A DNA stretch of 64,000 bases from Marsupella aquatica (Eukaryota; Marchantiophyta), in the NCBI GenBank assembly GCA_973895155.1, contig OZ316894.1:14880001-14944000 (forward strand), given 5' to 3'. A program made the position numbers and the translations under genes. The notes beneath the pieces are model-generated. The model was given only the letters and a program-made list of their open reading frames with translations, was not told where the DNA came from and searched no databases. Positions 11,459-23,517 of the stretch are shown here, piece after piece. The first letter of the stretch is position 1. Each line of letters starts with the position of its first letter.

Positions 11459-14400
11459 GAAGCTATGGGGGAAGAGGGTGATGACATGGAGACAGACATG
11501 GGGCTTGGAGAGTGGGGTGAAGAGGAAAGATTGGATATGGATGGAGACCCAGATGCAGGGGCCTCACAGAAAAATGCACCTGTGCAGGATGCACAGGGCC
11601 CTCATCAAGTCCCAGGTAGGTGGGCAGCTAGAGAGAAATCACATAATCCATATATACCCTAGAAGGAGCCAGAGTTATTGGCAAGGGACGCCTGATAATT
11701 ATGATGATGACTATGATGGAGCAGAAGATGGATGGGATGAATATGAACACCCAGAGCGTGGTAGAGACGGGTACAGAGGGCAATGGAAAGGTGAGGAGGA
11801 TGATTGGACAAGTAAGTGCCTTGTGCTAGTGATTTTGTGATGGTAGTGGAGATTTAGCTCAATATGGACTTATCTGATGTGTAGCTAGGGCAAAGAGTTT
11901 ATCTTACAGGTCCATGAGTGTGGCATGTACCTGTTGGTATGCAGACTCTGATTGGGACAATCACAAAAACAACAAAGGCCATCCACGTTCAGATAGGCGG
12001 CAATCATATTGGCGGGAGAAACGGCCCTAATTCATCAAGACAAAGCAATAGGACAGGTGGTCCAGAACCATCTATGCGCCAAGGGAGAGGTAACTTGGTC
12101 ATTGCAGAATTGCTCTGAAGTCCAGTGTATATTTGGCAGCAGGATTTATGATTCATACTTACCTAATGTAAGTGACTGTAAATGGATCCTGTAAATGTGC
12201 AGGGACTCCAGGGAGGTTTGGACAATGCAATCCAGGCCGTGGGGGGAGATCAGGCCGTGGAGGGACCCCAGGCCGTGGGGGGACACCAGGCCGTGGAGGG
12301 ACACCTAGTAGCGCTTCAGGGAGTACCAAGGCAGGAGACAGTAACAAATTTGGTAAAGTAGAAGTGAATTCCAAAGGTTGGATAACTCCCACATGTGATG
12401 GTAAGAACCGTTGGCATTCTGACCTAAGAGGAGAAGTATTGCGTTGGTTAGATTTGAGCATTACAGAGTTTAGGAGTCAGAACAAAGCTGATTGGGCTGC
12501 TATCTGCAAGGACATTCTTGAACGGTGGGACTATGGTGGTAATGATGGTAAGGGCCCAGTTGAAGATTGCATATCAGATTATGCAATGAGGATTTTGAAA
12601 CAAGAGAGGCATAGGTTGAAAAGGATGTGGATAGACAATGGTTCTAACTGGAGAAGGCCACCACCCCCATCATTGGAACTGGATCAATGGACACGGTTAA
12701 TCAAAGGGTTCATGTCGGAGGCTGGACAGAGCAAGAGTGAACTGATGTCAAATGCTCGAGGCAAAGTGAAACACCTTTCACAGGCTGGGAGAGGAAGTTA
12801 TGCTCCAGTGAAAGAACAATTGGTAAGGCAATGACATGCCTGATAGTAAGCCTCAAACTTATCATCTTGCTACCATTATTACATTTTCATTGACAATCAA
12901 CACTTGGTTTCATTCATATGTATGTTGATGTGGACTGTAGAAGAAATTGACAGGTGAAGAACCATCAGCACAAGAAGTGAGAGAGGAATTCATGAAACAA
13001 AGGAGTGAGGTGACAAGTGTGACTTCCAAACAGGTGATTATGTTGTAATTCTGTATGTTCTGTAACTATTTGGCCTTGAGCATCAGAAAGAAATGTAGTA
13101 GGAAGTAAGCAACCAGTTCTTGGGGACAGTTATCTGAGATATGTAAGCTGTGTTATGACAGGGAACTGTTACAACTCTCACAGAGATGTGTGAACGGTTG
13201 AAGTCATTAGAGTGTGGACTCCCTCGAGTGGAAAGTAAATTGGCTGATCGTTTGGATATTGTGGAGGCATCTGTAGCGAACCTTCTTGCATCAGTGGAAT
13301 CTAATTTCAAGCTTGTGATTGAAAAATTGGGTGGTTCCCAACCAAACAATGAGGACAACATTGTACAAAGTGTGCCCTTGTTAACAAAAAAGGGAATTGG
13401 CAAATCTGACACAGGTATGGAAATGACACCGGCCCATTGTTCATTGTGTCCTATGTTCAAATGTTAGAATGAATTGAGTGAATGGTTTGAATGCAGGAAG
13501 AGTGGAGGCAGAGAAGGACCCTGTAATCAGTAAGCAGAAGGGCAAGAAGGTTGCTGAGACAGGTAACCTGCTATGATCCAGTACATTACATTTGAAAAGT
13601 GCATGGAGTTTTGTGAAGCTTAAGCCGGTTGGAGGTAATCTTTTATGTAAGAACTGGTTGGATGAACTGGGATCTGAAGTGACATCATGATTGATGTATC
13701 AGGTGATTCAAAGAGCAATAATGAAGAAGATGTGCCCAGTGCCTCAGTGACCATAGCCAAGGAGGTATCAGGTAAGCTGATGCTTTAAATTCCTCTATAC
13801 GAATGTTGAGCAACAATTCAGTGGTTAATAGATTCAACCTGAATATTGTGGTGTGTTTATTGATCAACAGAAGCAGACATGGAGCATATGGCAATGGCAA
13901 AGAAGGGGAAGAAGGCTGTTCATAATGGTAAGGAGATAGTGACAACTTTGTGGTTGGTGACATGTACATTTAGCACATGTGATGAGTGATTGACTTATGT
14001 TGGACATGACATTGAATTGTAGTTGATGCAGAGTTGACAGACTCTCAACCAAGTGGGAGTAGGGTGAAGTGACGTCGAAACTTGGGAGCAACATTGGATG
14101 CAAGTAAGATTGTAGATGCTTCAATTGAAGCAAGTACAATGTTGGCAGATACTGAGATGATGTCGCAGGGAAATCCTGCTACACAATCAGAAGTGTCAAA
14201 TATGGATGCAGATTCTTTGAAGAAGAGTGTAGCCAATTCTCGATCACCAGCACAAAACACTCGTGCCAAAGTCATGACTCGCAACCAAGGTATGAATAAT
14301 GTCATGTATAAGCCACCCAGGAAAGCCAAGAAAAACAGCCAGGGTAAGGTGGAGGTGATAGCCACAGCAGAGCCAGTCCATAATCTTCTATCATGGGAGG

Positions 14401-14627
14401 ATGACTCGCAGGTATGTGTGGGTATAGGCATTTTGCGACCGGATCATGCAAAATTCCATGGCAAAGTGGTCCCGGATGACCATGTAGTAGTGTTGTTGAC
14501 TACAGTGATTGGATCTGATTGTAATTTGCCATTTCCGAATAGAGACGATGATCCACCTCAGGAAATAATTGCAGATGCAATAGGATCTCTTGTGCTCTGG
14601 CCATCAGAGTGTGTTAGTCTGCAGTGA
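11459..14627 (+). CDS. CACTA copy 2: TNPA-like gene, multi-exon (Transposase_24 and TNP1-like domains)
   Basis: Short exons separated by GT-AG introns span about 3.2 kb. Acidic and Gly/Arg-rich segments come first. The block at 12,460-12,830 (WAAICKDILERWDYGG to NARGKVKHLSQAGRGSY) matches the Transposase_24-type pattern of an aromatic-rich helix region and a closing GxGSY/GRGGY. An exon at 13,160-13,415 is heptad-like. The last exon (14,070-14,627) ends with GSDCNLPFPNRDDD and IGSLVLWPSECVSL, the TNP1/En/Spm-like C-terminal domain. TNPA-type proteins bind subterminal repeats (family knowledge). I see no definite internal stop, but splicing was inferred by eye. Confidence 0.6.
12232..12306 (+). 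repeat. 18-bp minisatellite inside a TNPA-like exon (Gly/Arg-rich)
   Basis: Four units of AGGCCGTGGGGGGACACC type lie in tandem, encoding GRGGTP repeats. The repeat number is likely to vary between copies. The encoded stretch resembles an RGG-type flexible nucleic-acid-binding segment. Confidence 0.85.
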
Positions 14628-15453
14628 CTGAATGCAAGTGTAGATAGAATCATGTGAATTGTGTCACATTTTGACATTGCCTTGGAAAGATCCAAGAAAT
14701 ATCTGTACCAATTTTTCCATTTGGTAAAGAGGATGAAGGAGACGTTGTGTGTGACATTGATATTTCTAAATTCTGTATGTATGAAACAAGTGATTGATGT
14801 CAAACTATGGCTCTATGGTGATTGTCTATGATACTTGAATCTATTTTATAATTTCAGTATTAGTGTGTATGGTATAGAGGAATACTTTGTGACCTTCTTT
14901 GTAGTCTATGAAGTTTGAATCTGTGAATTCATATTAGTGTACATGGTATAGAAGATGGCTTTCTGAAACTATGTATTCTAATGTTAACATGATGAATGGT
15001 GAACTTATAGAGTGAGTTCATTCCAAGTACACAATAAAACATGAATGCAATATGTTATTTGTGCACAAGAGTGGGTTCATTCCAAGTAGTATAGTGGGGT
15101 CTTCATCACTCATATCCAGTTGACATGAAAGACTTATACATACCCCACAAAGTATATTTAAAGACTACCCTCCATAACCTTTTTAGTCGTTCCCAACGAC
15201 TCATCATCGCAGCCCATAAAAGACTGAAAACGACTCACCAAAGCTACCCACACAAAGACTAAAATAGACTGAAAATTCAGTCTATTAAACGACTTATAAA
15301 CCAGTTCTATAAAGGACTCAGTTGATTATAGTAACAAAACATACGACTCGCAGTCCTATAAAGGACTGCAGTCCTTCCCAGTCGTTTCCAAGTCCTATAC
15401 GGTACTGAATAGTCGTTTAATGGGGTCTAAATACCCCCCGGTTTCTACTAGTG
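14628..15453 (+). repeat. CACTA copy 2 right subterminal region and terminal inverted repeat
   Basis: From 15,180 to 15,430 the words AACGACT, AGTCGTT and AGTCCTATA recur many times in both orientations, a typical subterminal array. The final 14 bp GGTTTCTACTAGTG are the reverse complement of CACTAGTAGAAACC, which is found intact as a left end at 54,704. From 14,628 to 15,180 the DNA is AT-rich 3' flank without coding content. Confidence 0.8.
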
Positions 15454-16880
15454 TGACAACCCTGACCCGAGAGCAAATAGCTTTGGAGAAACAAAAGGTT
15501 AATCCTTTTTTGCATTTGCGAGAGAAAATCTAACTCACCCCGACCCTTTTGGTCTATCCATACGCTCTAACAAAGCAATGCAAAATTTTGGAGAGTGAAA
15601 AGTACCATCAAAGACTTCCAAATTTCAGTTTCTTTCAACCATGTCGTCAACATGTTCGTAAAGAGCTTTCACTATCGACTCTGTAGCAAAATTCAAGATC
15701 CCTGCTAGTTTTGCAAGATGTCACTCCAAAAGCTTTGTTCTTAATTGGATTTCAGCTTAAAGGCGGCCATAAACTCCATTAATATTAAGGTTCGGGCAAG
15801 GAGGGACGTGCATACAGTACCGTATTCCACGAACTTGACACTAACTGTGCCAAATCCTATTGTTCCCGTATCATACGTATTGTTTGTGTTCCGCCGCCGA
15901 ATTGTACCTCAAGTCGATAGCTAGATCAACCTAGGGTTAAGGACTTCTAAGCCTTTGTGTTGTTCGCCTCCGATCTGGATCTGATAATGCGGGCAGCTAA
16001 CTTGGGCCCAAAACCACTATCTGCAGCCTACACCCCGTGCACGGCTCGTATAGCACATCTGGCCCAACATTCTCTATCCGCATACAAGATGTACAATTGT
16101 CTTAGCATTCACAACATACACACTTGATTTACACGAAGGAAAAAGTGGGGGAAAAGACTTTACTTCAGAATCCATTATGCACATACACATGGTTGACTCA
16201 ACTTCTTCTAAATACTCAGGCCAAAGGCAAAGAGGCATACACTACAACTTAACTTAGCCCGGCTCCGCGCTCACCCAACGAGCTCAGTTGTACCCTCAAT
16301 CCTTGGAACTTCTATTCAAGAAGGTTGGGACTCCCTGCACATCCTGTAGATCCTCGGTTTTGAACCTAAAATCCCCCCCTTTGCATCTATCGGGGGTGCA
16401 CTAAATACTAACTAAGAGCCGTGACCAGGAGTGGTCACGTGCTTGAGTTCTAACCTATGCTAGTCCTATCTAAACGACAATACGCTAAAATGGTTTGTCA
16501 TTTATCCTAAGATACTACACTAAAAGGGTTGTCGGCGCCGCTCTAACTAGTTCCGATGCTCGTCAGTAGTGTCCTACTCCTACGGCTAAACCTACGCTAC
16601 TCCAAACCATCAGCGTTGCTTAATGTCTGGCTTGCTTATTACATCCGCCCGAGTGAGACTTGGATCGGCCGTCCCGTTGCCTCCTCAGCCGGTCGACGTC
16701 TTGCTTGAGGATTTGGACCTGGCTGTTCCATGAGAGAATCATTTTCTCTCTTTACCGCGTCCGTCTCCTCTACGGCTTCCTGGTACCCCTCTTCCAATTG
16801 CTGACCATCGCTTGTCAGCTTGGCCACCAGTTGGTCTTGTTTAGTGGCTTCTTGTTGAAGCCGTGTGCCGGATGCCAAAT
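15454..16880 (-). mobile_element. Truncated inverted copy of the 18-22 kb module (coiled-coil end and 3' region)
   Basis: The minus frame at 16,878-16,639 contains KQDQLVAKLTSDGQQLEE and EAVEETDAVKRENDSL, matching the coiled-coil end of the plus-strand frame at 20,880-21,010. Further left, the reverse complement of 15,740-15,980 matches 21,750-21,990: shared words GGCTTAGAAG, CTATCGACT and CGGCGGCGGAACACAAAC. It abuts the CACTA terminus at 15,453. Its outermost bases on the minus strand end in TGTCA, compatible with an LTR-like CA end, but no partner repeat was identified. Confidence 0.65.
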
Positions 16881-18023
16881 TAAGTAGTAGTTGTTTAACT
16901 AGAGTTAAAAATGATGTAACTACAGTTAGAAGTAACCATGGTTAGCAATAAATTAGGGTTAGGAGAACAAAGAGATGAATAGTAAGTGGTAGGGGGCCGA
17001 GATGATTTAGTATGGGTTGCCTAACCGAGTTAGGAAAAGACAAGTTAGGTTAGAATTTATTAGGTTAACAATAGTAGTTTAAATAAAAGTGACCGTAAAT
17101 AAAAAAGACAATCGACTTAGCAGAATTAGATAAAAGTTTCAGAATAGAGTTAGAGCTAGGAATTTAGCAAGTAGTTAGTTTTAGGTTCAAGGAGCTCACT
17201 AGAAAAAACTCAAGTAAAACGGAGGTCCGGGCACACTGCTGGAGATTTATGAAATCGGGATCCCATTATAAGTATACTCAAATGGGATACCATAGGAGTA
17301 ATGGAATACAATGAAAGAATGCTATGAGGGTTAGTGAGAAAGGCCAGGTGTCACCACCTAAGCCCTTTCCTTGAACTTTGTTTTCTTTTATTACTATAAC
17401 CACGAAAGACCCCGTGGCAGGGGGATATAGCCCACAACACCAAAAAAACCAGAAACAGCCACGCCCAATATGAAGGACAACCAGTGACGCAGATTGTGTT
17501 TGCCCCAAATCAATAGTAGGGGCCAGCAGCAAGCCAAGCATATCATGCACTCCCAGAATTCAGGGGCCAATATCTATCAAGGCAAGCTAACCAGCTATAC
17601 ACAGCTCTCCTGTACCCGAGCCCTCCAAGGGCCAATACATAGCAAGGCAAACTAACCAGCTATGCACTACACACAAATGCCCGAGCCATCGATCAGCCAA
17701 AAACCAAGGCGACAATATACTTTGTCCCTGAGATCCAAAAAGACCTCAGCCAGACGTGATCCAAACCTGACGACTACGCAACCACACCACTGTCTCCTGA
17801 TTAATAAGCTCTTTAACACGCATCATTCTTGTGCGCCGCCTGCCCAGGGGCAAGCTCAAGCCCACCGCAGTAACATGATCGGCTGCCTCCGATAAACCAC
17901 CTAAGCCCTTTCATAAGGACAAGATTTCAAAAGAAAACTATGTAGCAGTGATGGGGAAACAACAAAATTCCAGCAGGATGGCAGCCAGGTGCAATTAAGC
18001 AGAATCAACTCCTTCCATAAAGG
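16881..18023. other. Non-coding DNA between the two opposed module copies
   Basis: 16,884-17,210 is low-complexity DNA built from TTAGGTTAG/AGTTAGGA words. 17,562-17,669 has an imperfect 67-bp tandem duplication (GCAAGCTAACCAGCTAT and GCAAACTAACCAGCTAT). No reading frame with recognisable content was found. Confidence 0.5.
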
Positions 18024-18342
18024 TGTGACGCCGCCGGTACGCGCGTTAGGTGGGTCTTAGGCCGCTATTATTAGCATAACGACAGTATTTAGGTAATCAT
18101 TAGGGGTAGGACATCATTAGGCAATAAGGGGGACTTCAGGTTTGGGCTGACGGCGGGTCGCTATTCGCACACCCGGGTTACGAGCGTGGAAGGGCCCCTC
18201 CCTCGGGTCCGTATAACGAACTTAAGGAAGCGGCCACTGACGCACGCTGACTCAGACCGGCGGAGTGGCCGGTACACCACAAGCGTGAGCGGTTCAGCCT
18301 ATGGGCGTCGAGGAGACGTCGGGGATCGACAAGCCCTCAAAG

Positions 18343-18353
18343 TATAAAAGGGG
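18343..18353 (+). promoter_or_regulatory. TATA box (TATAAAAGGGG)
   Basis: A textbook RNA polymerase II TATA element precedes a pyrimidine-rich leader (CTCTCTCGTTCTCTCTAGG) by about 60 bp. A start near 18,375 would be expected. The first ATG of a long frame is at 18,451. Confidence 0.55.
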
Positions 18354-18450
18354 AGCCAACCCTTTGTAGTGCACCAGTCCATCAGTCCGCGCGCCAGCTT
18401 TGACCCCAGCTCTCTCGTTCTCTCTAGGTCGCCACTACTATCTCCTCTGA

Positions 18451-18840
18451 ATGTCGCACACGATCCTCTCCAGCTCGGCCATTCGATTATGGACGCAGTT
18501 CCTATCTACCGGAAGGCACTTGGCCGATTCATTGAAACACGCCAACCCGCGCCGATACGAAATCGAACGCGAATACGAGAGAGCCATCCGCCTAGCAGGA
18601 CGACACCACTACGTCCTTAACTTTGACTACCCGTCTCAGAGCGAGCTTTACCGACCAGCAGAGGTATCTGGGTACTTCTTCAACGGAGACAAATATATCG
18701 GATTCTGGGAAGCATTGCTTCGGCTTCCGGACGGGTCTTCAATATCCTGGGTACAATCGACCTGCAGCGACATCACTTCGACCACATCCCTGCCCGGGTT
18801 CGGGCTGTCATTAACGGCGAGTCCAGTACCAACCGTTTGA
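18451..18840 (+). CDS. Unrecognised 129-aa frame, first part of the module's reading frame
   Basis: It starts at the first good ATG downstream of the TATA box. It encodes a basic N-terminal part (RRYEIEREYERAIRLAG) and a FFNGDKYIGFWEALLR segment. I do not recognise the family. It ends where the longer frame begins in another phase, and the longer frame is also open upstream of 18,837, so a frameshift or a missed intron near 18,650-18,800 may join them. It could therefore be the N-terminus of the next entry. Confidence 0.4.
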   Translation: MSHTILSSSAIRLWTQFLSTGRHLADSLKHANPRRYEIEREYERAIRLAGRHHYVLNFDYPSQSELYRPAEVSGYFFNGDKYIGFWEALLRLPDGSSISWVQSTCSDITSTTSLPGFGLSLTASPVPTV

Positions 18841-18893
18841 CAAGGGCGTCCGCACTCGCTTCGGAGAACTTCTACCAGCACCTGCAGAGCTTC

Positions 18894-21047
18894 ATGGGAA
18901 CTCGGCCATCAACCAACATGACCAACTCAGCCGTACCCGTACCCGTACCCGTGCCCATGCAACCCCAGCCTCAACCTCAGGCTCAGCTTCAGCTTCAGCC
19001 TCAGCCGCAGCCTAGCCAAACCCCACCACCTATCACCCAGCCAGCACAGGTACGCTCCGTCATCAACGCTGTGGATCTTAGCGATGACGACGAGGCTACC
19101 CCACCCTTGACCAGGCGGCCCAGAGGAACAAGCGCTCGGGGGGCCGACACTATATCGTCCCCACCCCCTGCTCTGACCCCAGGAGCGGCCCCAACAGACA
19201 ACATGGTGACCGTGGCCGCCCCGGGCCCGTTACCAACGGCAGTGGCACTCCCCAGGCCCGATCGGGAGGATGGGGAAGTATCACCTTCCCCGAGTCAGTC
19301 ACGGGGAAAGAAGAGGAAGGAATCTGCCACTGCATCCGGGTTACCGTTGGCCACGGTAGCCGTAACCAAGGTGACGATGCACCGCATGGGGGAAAACGTT
19401 CACAGCAACATCCTCCATCCCAAGCATGCAGTGTACCTGAAGACTCAGGGATTTGAGCACCTCACCTCTCTCCCCTGGAACACTTGCAGGTACTACGGGG
19501 AGGACATGACAGAATTCGTCAAGAATTATGATGACATACGTCAACAGACTCGGCTGCGGGGAAGGAATATGTCCCTCATAGAAGAACGGCTCAAGATGAT
19601 CTTCGGGTTACCCGAAGGTGACCATCGAGTCGAATCACGGGCTCCCGGGGGCAAGGGGGCCAAATACCAATCTTCAAGTTTTCCCTCAGAGGGAGCAGTA
19701 GACAACGGGTTCGTGATGAGGACCTGCCTCATGCCCGAGATAGCTGAGCGGCTGGAGTTCCAAAGGTACACTCTCCACATGATGGAACCCCGGGGGGAGA
19801 TCTCCGCCGCCCAGGTTATCCAGGTCGAGAACTATCGACCTAGGAAATGGGCGTCGTACTTCGCTAAGAAATTCCATGAAGAGATGGAGCGGCGAAGGAA
19901 GACGCTGTACATTGGCGGGAAGGCTTATTTTGCTAGCCACATCAAAATCATTCTTGAATGGTACGCCCGGTTTGATCGACGAACCCTTCCCCGCATCAAC
20001 GTTACAAAGCTGGTCCCAGCTAGGTGGGTTTTTCCGGCATTGGAGAGACGGCCCCAACCCGAGGCCCGAAGTCCAGCGGACACGCCAGCTTCACCCACCC
20101 CACCTCCACAAATAGCTGTAATCGTAACCGAGGAGGTGCCGGAGAGGTCGGTTGTCGCAACCGTTGATGCGACCCAACTAGCCGGGCTAAGTACAGAAGT
20201 TGGTACGGCAGAGGTCTTACCCAAACCCGGGTCTCCCAAGGACCCACCGGTGGCAATTCCAGAGAACCGGACATTGCTGCAGGAGGACACTCCAGCCCCT
20301 TCCAACGTTATGTCCCCAGGGCTGGCCGTCACTGCCCCGGCCCCCGCGCGTGTTGACGTCTGCCCGTGCCCAAATCCGGACAGGCACAACTTGGACCACC
20401 CGAAACTCTTTGTACAGGGTACATTTCTTAACGGGCTTTTGGGAGATTTCTCTCATCAAATTGCCCGGGATACCGGGGAGTTCATGGCCCGGAAGGTAGC
20501 CTGTTTCTTCAATCAGGAGTTGGTTGCCGCCGTAAAGGCAGGTCGGGCCTAGTCGGAGGCCCTTCAGAGGATAGAGCGGTACCGGGTGGAGTCCGTGTAC
20601 CTAAAGAACGAAGTGGCGGCTCAAGAGGCTGAGCTTCTGCAACTACGACCCAAGGTTGCAGCCGCCGATGAGTTGTTAGCAAAGGCGCACGCTCTTACCG
20701 CCCTAGCCAAACAGGCCAAAGCTGGGAACGAGGCCGAGATTACACGACTCCGGAACCAGATTGACAGTTTGAAGAAACAAGCTGTCACCTGGCAGAAAGA
20801 CCTGGAGGAGGCCGAGGAGCGAGCCCAGCGGGACACGGTGGAGATAGCCACGCTGCAGGCCGAGAAGGCGCGGCTCCAAACCGAGGCCGAGAAGCAGGAC
20901 CAGCTGGCGGCTAAACTGACGAGCGACACCCAGCAGCTGGAGGAGGCATGTCAGGAGGCAGTAGAGGAGACGGACGCGGCGAGGCGAGAGAACGAATCTC
21001 TGCTGGACCAGGTCCAGCTCCTCAAAGCGGACAATGACAGGCTTTGA
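18894..21047 (+). pseudogene. Post-pol-type protein: LPWxxC domain, Pro-rich linkers, C-terminal coiled coil (one internal stop)
   Basis: The frame is open from before 18,837; 18,894 is the first ATG. Order: Pro/Gln-rich repeats (~residues 10-60), a charged linker, then a conserved core at 19,420-19,990 with TQGFEHLTSLPWNTCRYYG, RLRGRNMSLIEERLKMIFGL and TLHMMEPRGEISAAQVIQVE, then a second Pro-rich linker. After a TAG at 20,550-20,552 the same frame continues to 21,047 as a long coiled coil (NEVAAQEAELLQLRPKVAA onward). The core recurs at 58,600-58,810 (TLHMIKPRSEIS, IVQVEQYKRRNWAQFF) and, more weakly, in the post-pol frame at 39,660-40,220. Function unknown; retroelement-encoded structural role is inferred. 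Confidence 0.6.
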
Positions 21048-22010
21048 AGGCAGCGGGATGGCCGTTCCCATTCGGGCGGCTCTGGCAAGCGTGTCAGGCA
21101 TTAGCGGCGGAGTAGGAATAGATTAGGATTAGGATTAGGATTGGCTTAGTCAGGCTCTTGGGACAGGCACCTGCCTTAGGGACAGCAGCGCTGCCCTGCT
21201 GTCCAGCCTGCGTAGATTAGGATCTTCTAATAAGACACAGCCGTTTTCCGGCCTGACTGTCAGCTTAGTTAGGACCTTAGTCAGCGAATCTTTGGCGAGA
21301 GGACACCCCGTCCCTCGGCTCTTAGTATTTAGTGCACCCCTCGGTAGAGGCAGGGGGGGTTTTAGTTTCAGAGTCGGACATCCGCGGGATATGTGGGGAG
21401 TCCCGACCTCTGGGAATGACAGAGTACCAAGGGGAGGGGGTAGGACTAAGCTCGTCGGGCGAGTGCGGAGCCGGGCTCCATTGTAGTGTGCACCCTCGGC
21501 CTTGAACCTGTTCATTCCAGGGCTGTCGGGTCAACTAAGTGTACGCATATGTTCCCTTTGTAGTAAAATCCTTTCCCATCATTTTCCTTCGTGTAAATCG
21601 AGATTGTATGCATGTGTGCGCATATGTGTGTGGGTTTCTCGTATATGGGTGGCAGCGCCAGGCCGAACGCACTACCCGAGACGTGCATAGGGTGCAGCCT
21701 GCGGGTAAGTGGTTGCGAGCACGGGTTGAGGACCTGTATCATCGAATCCGGATCGAAGGCGGACAGCACGAAGGCTTAGAAGCCCTTAAGCCGGGGTCGA
21801 TCCTGCTATCGACTAAGGTACGTTTCGGCGGCGGAACACAAACCATACCTAGGAGGTGTCCGTATTTGGCAGTATGCGCACTTAGCGCTAGTTTACGAGA
21901 ATAAGGTGCATTACGTGCTTCCCTTCCTGCCCGAACCCTCAGATTTACGAGGGATGTGCCCGTCTAAGCTGAAGTCTGAGTTAAGGCCGAAGCCTACGAC
22001 GTGACAAAAG
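21048..22010 (+). other. 3' non-coding part of the module
   Basis: A run of GGATTA units at 21,121-21,142 is followed by DNA shared with the inverted copy (21,700-22,000 against 15,980-15,740) and with 58,870-59,160 (GGGAGTCCCGACCT, GGGTGCAG). No coding frame is convincing. The family conservation suggests an LTR-like or untranslated region. Confidence 0.5.
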
Positions 22011-23505
22011 GCAATTAGAGTTGACTCATGAAATCCGGAGAGCACACACAAGGAGCTTGATTTCAGGCAAGGAGATAAGGAGATGGCCAGGTGAGGAGTG
22101 GGTGGATGGAGATTCAATGTTGCCATTCAATTGAGCCTCGTTGCTGCAGTGCTGCCATTTGCAATTGAATTGAATGGCTGATTACTCTACCAAAGAGCTT
22201 TTGCTGTTGGGATTAGTGACAAGCTTCAAAGTGCTGGAGATGAGCGTAGTACTGAGCATGTATTGAATAGAGCTTGCTGCTAACTAGGTGTTGCGTTGAC
22301 AAAAGAAGAGCTTGATCTTGCTACTCGATGCTGAGAGCTTGGTGCCACTCAGGAGCTCGCTACTACCAAGTGCTGCTACGATGTTACCGAAGAGGCTCAA
22401 TGTTCAATTTAAGTTTGAAGCGCCAAAGGAGTTCGTGTTTAATTGAGTTTGTTGCTATGAGTTGGCTGATCAAAGCTGAGAGCTTGGAGTTTTACTGCTG
22501 TGGTAGTAAGCAGCTTTGGACTGTTGAAGATGAGCTCTGTGCTGTTGATTGTGTATTCAATGGAGCTTGCTGTTGAGTGATGTTCACTAAGTAGTTGTTC
22601 ACTAGGGGAGGCGCTGCTGGCTATGGGGATTGTTGAGGGGCTGAAATCCTGGCTATGGAGTTTGCTGCTATGGGGAGGGAGTTCCTCGTCGCTTCAATCG
22701 TGCTCCTGGATGTGGAGCTTGCAACTATGAAGCAGCTTGCGACCGCTTACTGAAGCTCAGGAAGGAAAAGATAAAAACACAAGTAGGGCTTAGGAAAAAC
22801 TTACCTGGTGAGTTTGGTGGCGGCGAGTTTTGAACCCGAGACCTGTTGGTTGCTAGGGATTTCAGTTGGGATACCAATAGAGCTTTTTGAGCTGTTCATT
22901 TGAATAGCTCACAGCAACTCTAATTAAACTAAAACAACATCCTGCAATTGGGTTTGAGGGACTTTTGGGAGCCGGTTCGAGGCCAGTAGGGGACCAGGGA
23001 GACCAGAGGAGGGCCCAGCAGGGGTTCCTCGACTTCATGAAGGCCCGAGAGACAGTTTTTTATCCCAATAGGATATGCTAAGGAGTTTTCATGAAGGCTG
23101 GAAAACCACTATATATTTGTATGACTATTATGAAGCCCAACACTTGATGGGTGCTGGTATACGATGAGTTGTTGCTAGATAGCTCGGCCTTGCACTTGCA
23201 CAGTAGCCATAGAATAACTACTAATGCCAACATTCTAGTTGGAACCAACTCAAGCGGTAGTTGTCCTAGTTGGGTAAGTTTACAACTGTGTAAAAGCTGA
23301 CCTGTATTTCTGTGGTAACCCGAGCCTCAACGGTAAAACCCAAGACTCAGTGGTAACCCGGAACTCAGTGATGTATTAATCCTCAGGTGTAGACCGAGCT
23401 TGAAGTTGTTACTATGAGAAATATTGTGTTCCAGTCAATTTACAACTCGGTTAGTTGTAAGAGTTACCAAGGGGGTACCCTAGTTTCTCGTCTCACTGAG
23501 AGGTG
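22011..23505. other. Non-coding, AGCT/GCTG-rich sequence
   Basis: 22,080-22,760 is dense in AGCTTG, GCTGCT and GAGCTT words with no long frame, like 24,460-24,990. Nothing else supportable is seen. A weak tRNA B-box-like word near 22,835 is listed among the rejected items. Confidence 0.4.
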
Positions 23506-23517
23506 GCCGTTGTTCAT

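Larger units (their letters stand above)
9727..15453 (+). mobile_element. CACTA copy 2 (internally deleted En/Spm-type transposon)
   Basis: The element contains a 5'-truncated TNPD-like frame (9912-11,287) and a TNPA-like gene (11,459-14,627), and ends in a subterminal region and the inverted repeat GGTTTCTACTAGTG at 15,440-15,453. At the left, 9740-9850 carries AACGACT/TACGACT words like those near the right end, so left subterminal DNA seems fused directly to a TNPD exon. The left terminal repeat itself was not found, so the left limit is approximate. Confidence 0.65.
18024..22010 (+). mobile_element. GC-rich retroelement-associated module of unrecognised family
   Basis: The block stands out from its AT-rich surroundings by GC content. 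It opens with TGTGACGCCG, has a TATA box at 18,343, an interrupted reading frame to 21,047, and about 1 kb of 3' DNA. Relatives occur inverted at 15,454-16,880 and, more diverged, at 57,675-59,500, directly downstream of a gypsy pol. The simplest reading is the post-pol (or leader) segment of a gypsy element that has lost gag-pol. An independent element is not excluded. Limits are approximate. Confidence 0.5.

Noticed and set aside
21121-21142. GGATTA repeats as telomeric sequence
   Set aside because: Only about four units, not TTTAGGG, and located in the shared 3' region of the module.
22800-22910. Possible tRNA-derived SINE: GGTCTCGGGTTCAAAAC on the minus strand resembles a polymerase III B box
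   Set aside because: No convincing A box at the right distance, no tail, no target duplication and no second copy in the window.
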